Source: Plazaster borealis (taxonomy: Eukaryota; Echinodermata; Asteroidea; Forcipulatida; Labidiasteridae). From it: 64,000 nucleotides of DNA. The stretch lies in contig CM037466.1 of NCBI GenBank assembly GCA_021014325.1, positions 13,542,765 through 13,606,764 on the forward strand, read 5' to 3'. How positions within the stretch are numbered: the first letter of the stretch is position 1; every line of letters begins with the position of its first letter. Made by a program: the position numbers and the translations under genes. Below the pieces are notes generated by a model, which was not told the DNA's origin, did no database searches, and was given only the letters and a program-made list of their open reading frames with translations. This document shows, piece by piece, positions 39,301-48,300 of this stretch.

Positions 39301-42300
39301 ATGAACTTGAAGCACTAGAGCAATATACAATGGCATCAAATAGCACAAAATATATGTATTTAGCATTATCAATCATGCCAAAACCATCCCTCTCATGTGG
39401 ACCAGTAATGGCTGTGTTTCCCTTGACCATTCAAGCATGAAGCGTCCCACCTCGCTGCTTTCAGTGAACATTTCACAAATTTTTTACTGGTATCACCAGA
39501 TTGCTGTGAAGATTTGTCATAAAGGAAATACTAATAATTACACAAAAATCTTTGTGTGTCATTTATGATATTTTTCCTTGACCTCCAAGTTAGTATCAAG
39601 AAATCAGATTTCGGATGAGTAGATTGAATCATCAGGCACTTGTTTGAGTGCTTTTCTTTTGAGTTTGGCATACTGCAAATAAATATTACTTCAATTGCAT
39701 CCAACTCGTGGACGCCCCCAAAAATGGCCATAGACTCAAATTTGATCCAAGACCGTAGGCGTGGAGAGCAGCGGTCTGGCTAGAAAGTTGGGTTGGGCGG
39801 TTGGGTTGGTGTAGTGGTATCTTTCCTCACCTTCCACCTCTAGGACCCTGGTTCGAATCCCACCGGGGGCACTATGTGGATTGGGTTTTCAGTCCCTACC
39901 CGACTGTGTGGGTTTTCCCTGGAGTATTTCTCTGGGGTTTTCCTCCCACATCTAAAACTGAATTTCCTTCTTTGTCTTCTCTCCATTGGGTTCTTGGCTA
40001 GTATAGTGATTAAGTTCGCTTTCTGAGAGTCCTTGGCTTCACAACCAGAATAAATGAAATGAAATGAAATGAAATGAAGCAATCTATTTAGGTCAGCTTA
40101 TTTAAGAATAATGGAACCGAATAGTTCTCACAAATGGATCATTCCAAATGGAGCGGGGATGTTCTGGGTTTCGAGGGGGCTTTCTGACAATATAAAGCAA
40201 TTCACCCACCCCTCTCAAGTCAGTAGCATCTACCCTCATCTGACTCAACAGTGTCTTACTCTCCTCCTGGATCATCTCAAGTCTGTCAGTAGGCTGGGCC
40301 AAGGTGGTGGACTTGGCCAAGTTGTCGCAGATCCCGTGACCCATGAACTTTGAGGTTTCCTTGGGGGCGCCCTCTCGGCGGACCTTCAGTTTGAGCGTAA
40401 TGGTCTTGCCCGTCATCTTGATTGCTGTGAGACGGCGGTGGACCTCGGCAGCGAGCTCACTGACAAAAGTGTCTGCTTCACTGTTCTGTTTTTGGAGAAA
40501 AAATAACGTTAAAGATAGGGTCATAGCTTGGTAAATACTCCAAAAAGTATTGACCATAAAAACTTATTTGGTGAGAAGCACTGCAGCTGTTGATAGCATA
40601 AACTATTTTGAGAAAGAATTCCCTTCGAAGTAATACATTTGAATCCGAGAAACGATTCATGCATGAATCGTTCCTGATTGGTCCGCTTCCGTGAAAGGTT
40701 ATGTATTATTCATGATACTCGGAGACGGAACTGTATTGCCGGTGGCGCAGTCCGATAAATAGTCTGGCAACAAGAATTCAGCTTCGAGTGTGGTCGAGTT
40801 ACACGGAAGTATAACAGGTTCCATACGTGCTTCGTTGGTCTGAGCTTTACTGTACGTGAAAGGTGATTGGTCAGCGTATTTGCTAGCAATAAGCAATGAC
40901 CAATGAGGTGCCCGCTTTAATAATTACGTGCAGATTGTAACATTCTTGAGTTTTTCTGAACGCTAATCTAAGAAATGCAGTTTTTTAAGAAGCTCCCGAC
41001 TGTTTCGCAAAGTGTCAAGATTATTATAACTTTTCAAGAACAAGATGAGCATTAAAGCAATGAAATTATGTGTAAGTTGTTTCTGCCAGGGATTTCTGAA
41101 AGTTAAATAACACATTTTTCACTGACCATTTCTTTTGAAGATTTGTCACATCAACGTCTTTGTATTCGCTCAAAAATTTCTCGAATCAGTCTTCAAAAAA
41201 ATAATTAGTGAGTTATAATGTCAATTTATCTCTTCATCTCTGTTTTTATCTAATTTTACAAAAATCATATTGATACTTGAAATTGATTTTTCAAAATGCG
41301 ACGTCTCGGTCTCGGCTAATTGTCGTACCAAATCAACGGAGCGTTTTTTAAGGGAGGGGGGGGGGGACTTCCCCGAAACCCCCTCGCCATCATCGTGACC
41401 GTCGACGTAAAGACGGTCGATGATGACGTCATACCAACAGGCGCCTATCCGATGACGCATACCTCCCCCCAACAAAAAAGTCTGTGGAGAACACTGGAGA
41501 AGGTGCCTAAATGGATGACTATTTCACACCTGAGTGAATCGGATTCCATAATTGATCTCAGCGGAAACGGACTTCCTCTCTCGTTCAACTCTGATGGGTC
41601 GATCGTCAATGCCTCGGCAATAGTTGTAGAGTGCTTGCCCCGTCTTGGGTCCAAACTCCTTCTGTAAGGCGCCTAGGGTCAAACCCTGGAGGTCACCGCA
41701 GGTTGCTATACCCATGGACCTAAGACGGGACCCTGTGGACCAGCCAACTCCTTCAATGAATGGAGGGTTGAGAGGGAAATTGATTATGCAATAACAAATA
41801 TTTCAAATAAACAGGCACTGCTTAAATGTGTGCAGATTATACATTTGCATAAAAAAAAAGGTAAAGTTGAGACGGGACAGGACGTTCACTTAAAGGGAAG
41901 GTATACGTTTGGTAATCACTCTTAAAATTATTGGCAATACAAACCTACTTGGTTAGAAGTACAGCAGCTTTTAATAGTATAAAGCATTTTGAGAATCATT
42001 TCACTTTGAAGTAATGTGGTTAAGGAAAAAGATATCAATTTTTATCTTTTGAAATGAAATTTTCACTGGTTAGTTTTATTGTATATCTACATTTATACAT
42101 AGGATTAAAACAATCAAAAGTTTCCAAATACCAAAGGTATACTTTCCCTTTAAAACCCTTTATGCCATAAAGCAGACACCTGTGATCATCCCATACTTTA
42201 GATCAGTGAGATAAATCTGCACATCAGATTGCTTTGTGAATGTTAAACCAAGCTTCTTTTTATTATTGCACACTTCTGGTAGTGAAACCAAGGATGCATC

Positions 42301-45300
42301 ATTAGTGAACTTAATCACTGTAGCTCGCAAGCCGGAGGAAACCTGTCAACAAGGGTGCTTGCTATGTGAACCAGAAACACCGGGGTTAACCCCTACTCTT
42401 CCACGATAAGTGTTCTGGGTTCTTTTACGTGCACTACCAATCCTACTACATGGAACCTAGGGCATAATGTCTCATCCGAAGGACAAAGCAATTATTGTAA
42501 AGTATCTTGCTCAAGGACACAAGTGCCATAACCGGGACTCGAACCCACACTCTGCCGATCAGAAACACCAGAGCTTGAGTTCGGTGCTCTTAACCGCTCG
42601 GCCACAACACTCGTCTTTTCTTACCAGGTAGGTCTTTGACAGACTGCTCTTTCATGAAGTTGACAGCATCTTTAGCATCGAGGTAAAACTGTCCATTGGG
42701 CTTGGCCTTCCTTGTGCTCATCCGAGCCAGCAGGATGTTACCAGCTGCGAAATAAAATAATACTTCAACTCAAATCTGACAAGCAATTTTAAGAAAATCA
42801 GACACTGAAAGACGTGTTTACAAGCACAACTTTTTCGGACACATAAACGGAGAGTCGGCTAACCCATTTTGTATACACCCAGATCTTTTTTAGGGGGGTA
42901 TGAGGTCAGAATTGGGTATATATAAGCACACCCAGACGTTCCATTATGTAGCGTGCACAGGAATGCACTCGCTGTGCTAACCTTTGTTTCAATGCTCAAA
43001 ATCTCCCTTTTTTCTGAGGTTATTGTGTAATCCCTGTTCTTTAGTTGTAAAATTGAGGATTACGATAGATCAATAAGCTACCACCAATGTACCCCAGTCT
43101 TAGGAGTTGTACCCTGGTCTTGCCCTGGTGTGGACCACTTTTAAGGGGGAATGCTGTCTATGAGAAGATTGTGAGAAAATGAAGTGATTGCTTTTTTTTT
43201 TTTTTACCGAGACCAGCAGATGCATTGCACCCAGTCTTCTCTTTAATTTCTGCTCGGAGTACTTTGGCTAGCTCCAGTGGCGTGACCCCAGTGTCATCCA
43301 TGATTCCAGTCACATCAACGAACATCTCATCGCAGCTGACCGCTTCGATGTCATGGGTGTAACTTCGTGTGCATAAAGAAAAACCAGTCCATTAGAATTC
43401 TTATAAAAGACATCATTTGTGTAATTTAATAATACGCAGTTCTTATAGCACTTTGTCACACCTGAGGGCGTCTCAAAGTGCTCATGTTTTTTTCTACAAG
43501 GTATGCGGAGCTTTGTTCCAAAGTTAAGACCCATTTATTTACATAGCACCATGTAACGGTTTACAAGGTGCTTTGCCGCAATCTGCAGTCAACCAAACCA
43601 TAATACATCGGGTCGAACCCCTTCTGTTAGCGATTAAAGTATACTGGGTTCTTTTACGTGCATTACACAACACACGGAACCTACGGCTTTCTGCACCATC
43701 CGAAAGGAGGATGCAATAATGGTCAAGTGTCAAGACCGGGACTCGAACCCACACTCTGCTGATCAGAAACACCAGAGTTTGAGTCCAGTGCGCTTGACCG
43801 CCAGGGCTGGATTTCACTAAGAGCTAAGATCGATCTTAAGATGTGAATCAATCTAATAATTACTAAGCAAAGTGTGATGCCACCATACAAATCGCTACAG
43901 CAATATTGACTACTCATCTTAAGATGAATCTTGGTGGTTTGTGAAATCGAGCCCAGGGCCCCCAGGGAGAACAGCTCTCTGGGACTATCCTTGTAAAACA
44001 AGACCTTCCCCCTCCCCCCAAAAAAAATAAAAATAAATCAAAGAACTTTTAGGGAAAACCTTTTTCTTTACAGAACACACGAAAAGAGAATCTATTCTGC
44101 CCATTCTACCAAACACTCATCCATCATAGACACAATTATGTGCACTTTCTTATTTGTCTGAGGATTTGTCTTGGCAGGACCACAACTTTTGCCTTATAAT
44201 TATTTTATTTTGACTCTATTGTAGAGTATTTTGTATGTTTTTTTTTATTGTAACATTCTTGTAATTTGGCTGTGGACCACAAATTGAATGAAAACAAAAA
44301 ATAAACAAATTAAAAACTAATATCAGAGCAAGGAATTTTGCTTTAGGCTCAAATGTTGCCCAGTTGCCACCTGTAGGCTATTTCTATGTGGGGATGGGGC
44401 TCGGGGAATAACTGCCTTTACAGATTTGTATTTATGAGAAAATAGAATTATCTGTTGCAAACTGCTTACCAACCAAAAGGACCTATGGTATAAATGCAAA
44501 AAATAGTTAATGACCTGTTGTTTCGATCCTAACAGAGTCTTTCTCGAAGGCTAGATTGTTATTTATTTATTTCTTACAAGTTCCGAGGGGTACATATCAA
44601 CTTACCTCGCTATCGTCTCATACAATGTCTGAGACACTTTTCTGTAGCCCTCAAAATCATACGGAATTGTCTGAAGCTCCGGGCACAGCCTCTTGGCCTC
44701 CCCCATGAACATACCATTCCTTAATCCCACCTTCCGGGCTTCATAGCTACAGCTGGCGATTTCAGCCATGGAGCTGAAGTTTGGCTTCGACTTGGCCTTC
44801 TGCAGCTCACTCTGGCCTGTTGGTTCAAGCATCCTTGGACTGGTCAAAGTTCCAGGAGTTAACGGCAGCGTTGTTGAGTTATTTTCCGAGTGGGAGCTTG
44901 AATTCAACCGAATTGTGTCGTCAGATTTTGGAGGAATATCTTCACTAGCTGATGAATTTGCTCCGGTAGATTCATCCTTTTCTTGTAGGGACAGCTTTGC
45001 TGGATCGATATGCTGGCTTTTCACTCCCTTCTTGCCGTCTTGTTTGTATTTATTTTCATAGTACGCTCTCTCGTACTCGTGGGTCTCCTGGTTCCCCTCG
45101 GGCATACCTTTCCCCCTGGAGTGGGTTACGGCGACTGGCTTCCCGATCAGATCTGGACGGTTTCGCAGACCCACTGATACGAAGAAGCAGTCCATATCAA
45201 TATGCATGATTACACCATCTGGTTTGGATGATCTTTGCCGAGCTGACGTCTTAGAGTGAACATCACGGATTTCATCGACTGATTCAAGAGTTGGGTTGGA

Positions 45301-48300
45301 CTTATTTGATTCCGTTGAGCAAGGTGAGAAGGAACCCTCACCAAGTGGACGCAACTTCTCTCGTCCGGGAAAGCTGGTGTCCCCACTGACCTGCAGCGTG
45401 TTTACATACGCCTTGAATTCCGCTCCCCATGTGGAAATGTAATGCAGCCGAGAGTTGCTGTAAAACTCCGAGACAAAGTTGGCATCTCCTGCTTTGGCTG
45501 GGCCTTTCCCTATCCTTGGAGGCTGCGGACTTTGGTTTTTCACTTGGACAGATCTTACAGGGTAAGCATCTACGGAATAGTTAGCCCAGTTACCTTGTGG
45601 AGCTTCAGAGTGAGTTTCATTTTCAGATGCATTCTGAGGATTCATAAGTGATGGAGCATCTAGTTCTTGAAACTCAACTGGACTTTCTGGGTGAGTAATC
45701 CGTGTCTCATGCCTCTCGGTGTTTTTGTTCTGGAAATCACGGTCAGCATCACTCGACATCTGCCTCGTTGAAGATGAAGTGCTCGGGTTTCCTTGGTGTA
45801 GATCTTTGCTGGTGAACTTGAGGGTACCCTGTGATGTTACCCTGTTCGTGTAGAGTTGATATGGAATGTCGGAGAGTAGCTTCCCTGCTTTTATACTGTA
45901 ACAAAATCGTCAACATCAAAATGTCTGAAAATATTATTGTGTTGGGAGTCAAAAAAAGAAGATTTGTACAACTTCTAACTGGCGCCCCCCGACTAAGATA
46001 TTGACAAAATAGGAAGACTGCCAACATACACATGTAGGATTTTTATTTTATTTTATTTTTTTGGAGATATCAACTAACATCACAAGGCCGGACGGCCACT
46101 TCAAGGTGAGGGCTACACTTTGATTTGGGCTGTCGACCCAAATCAACTGTCACCAGTGGCACATTGCCACCTACTCCTTGGGCTGAAACAGGGTTACCCC
46201 CTTCACAGTCTGTAACAATGTAGGCATGGGTATCATCCAGTAGGAGCCTGGCTGGTAGAGAAGAATGCACTACCTTCTCAACTTTTTACGAACCATTTAC
46301 GGTTAAGTGCCGTGCTCAGGGGCATAAGTGTCATGACCGGGATTCGAACCAACATTCTGCTGCTGACAACACCAGAGCTTGGGTCCGGTGAACTAGACCG
46401 CTCGGCCACAACACGCAACAAAGGATTAGATAGCTCAGTTGCTAGAGCTCCGACACGTAATGCCTCTTCACATAATTATTGCTTGAACAATTTTTTTGAG
46501 TGAGGAATAACAAATGGGTTTCAATTATAAACAGTATACATACACTATTTTAGCTGGTAAGTTTTGTTTTCCGATAATCAAAACTTTGTGGAAAAATTAA
46601 TTTTGTTGTGCTTAAGTATGAAATTTTGCTGACAACACCAATGTTGAAGTCCAGTCTACTCAACCGCTGTGCTTAATCCCCTTCCATAATCCCCACCAAC
46701 CTTTCTAATATCCAATCAGGTCGAACAATCTTCTCATCTCGGAGTTCCTTAATCTTGGCATAGGGGAGACGTGTGGCAATGATGTGAGTGACTTGGGTCT
46801 TACGGTAGTAGTGGATGTACATCCCTCCGTGTAACATCATTAGACGTTTCAACTCATCAGAAGAAGGGACTGTAAAGACGAAATTTAAATGTGACTTATC
46901 ATTCAAAATCATGAAAATATCTTTTAAGTTATAAACCACAAGGGAAACTGACTGGGTAAATTTTTAAAATAATTTTGTGTTGAACAAAGAAAAATTTACT
47001 ACAGCAGGACTTGAACCTGCAACCTCGGATAAATGTGCTGGTGCTCTACCACTTGAGCTATCTAGCTCTATGTTGGTGTTCTCCCTATTTTGTTAATATC
47101 TTTGTTCGGGGGTTGCCAGTTAGAAGCCATTCAACCTGTAACTGCCGTATAGCCAGGGATCACACCCAAGTTTATGATACAACCTGGGAAGCGGCAGCAG
47201 AGGGATCACCTTTGAAGGGGATTGTGACTTCTTATCTTTTATGACTAGGCATTTTGCTAAAAATATGTGGCCTCAATCCTCCCATATCCTCTTCAGCTAT
47301 GTCACTCCTCACCAATTTGTTTGGACTTGGACAAGATTGGAATGCCTGACCCAGTGATAAGCAAATATTTGTAAGGCCAATCACCCCCACCCCCACCCCC
47401 ATTGGCAATCCTTCTATATCCAATTGCCGAAGTGACAGTTTCAGGACTGGGGCCCGTAAGCCCAAACAACAGGGTCACTCTTTTTGTGAACGAAGATTTA
47501 CAAGGTCAAAGGGCCATGTCACACGAGGCAATTTACTGGCAACCAGTTCCAGGCAATCTCCAAAAAGAAAAAGGCATTCACATTTGAAAGTTCACATATT
47601 TTTCTTGGGGATTTTAAGACATTGTTTGAAATATTACTCATGTGCCACCAAAGTGGTCCTGTAGCATGCACTGCAGTTGGTTGCCTCCAAGATGCCTGCA
47701 AAAGTTGCCCTGTGTGACAAGGCCCTTAAGAAGCATCAGTTTACCAGTGTAACCATTGACGTGGATTGACACCCCATCAAAGATGCCAGAGCCCACCCCT
47801 GCTATCTCCTTATTCCTGGGCGTATCGGCGGTAAACTGTTCAGCCAATTTCTGCTTCTTGGCATTCATGTAGCCTCCCTGCCAGTAAAACAATGGGGATT
47901 AAATAAATACTTAATCAATTCCAAAATATTTATCATTGAGTGGTTAATTAGACCGCCACTTTTCCACTTATTTTGAGCTAAATAGAAAATAACATTAATC
48001 AGTTTGTGCCTTATTTATTTACCATCGTTTACACAATTTGTGGTTTAAAGGTATCGTACACGTTTGATAATGACTCAAAACAAGTATTAGCATAAAAAGT
48101 TACTTGGTAACAAGCAACGGAGAGCTGTTGATAGTATAAAACATTGTAGGAAACAACTCCCTCTGAAGTAACGTAGTTTTTGAGAAAGAGGTAATTTCTC
48201 ACTAAAATAATAAAAAATTCTTGCAAGAAGTTTTTATTCCTATCTGAAAGCACACACATTTTTACAACAACAGGGTCTTTTTTCTTTCATAATTTTCTTG

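Larger units (their letters stand above)
43363..44605 (-). other. REV1 intron 4
   Basis: Contains a SINE (43536-43803) and a MITE (43803-43954). AT-rich and otherwise featureless in 43990-44600. Confidence 0.65.
45896..46700 (-). other. REV1 intron 3
   Basis: Holds the second copy of the GGCCGGACGGCC repeat (46080-46285), a SINE head (46290-46414) and a short tRNA-like stretch TAGATAGCTCAGTTGCTAGA near 46428. Confidence 0.65.

Noticed and set aside
44768..45651. Plus-strand open frames opposite REV1 exon 4
   Set aside because: Shadow frames of a well-supported conserved exon.
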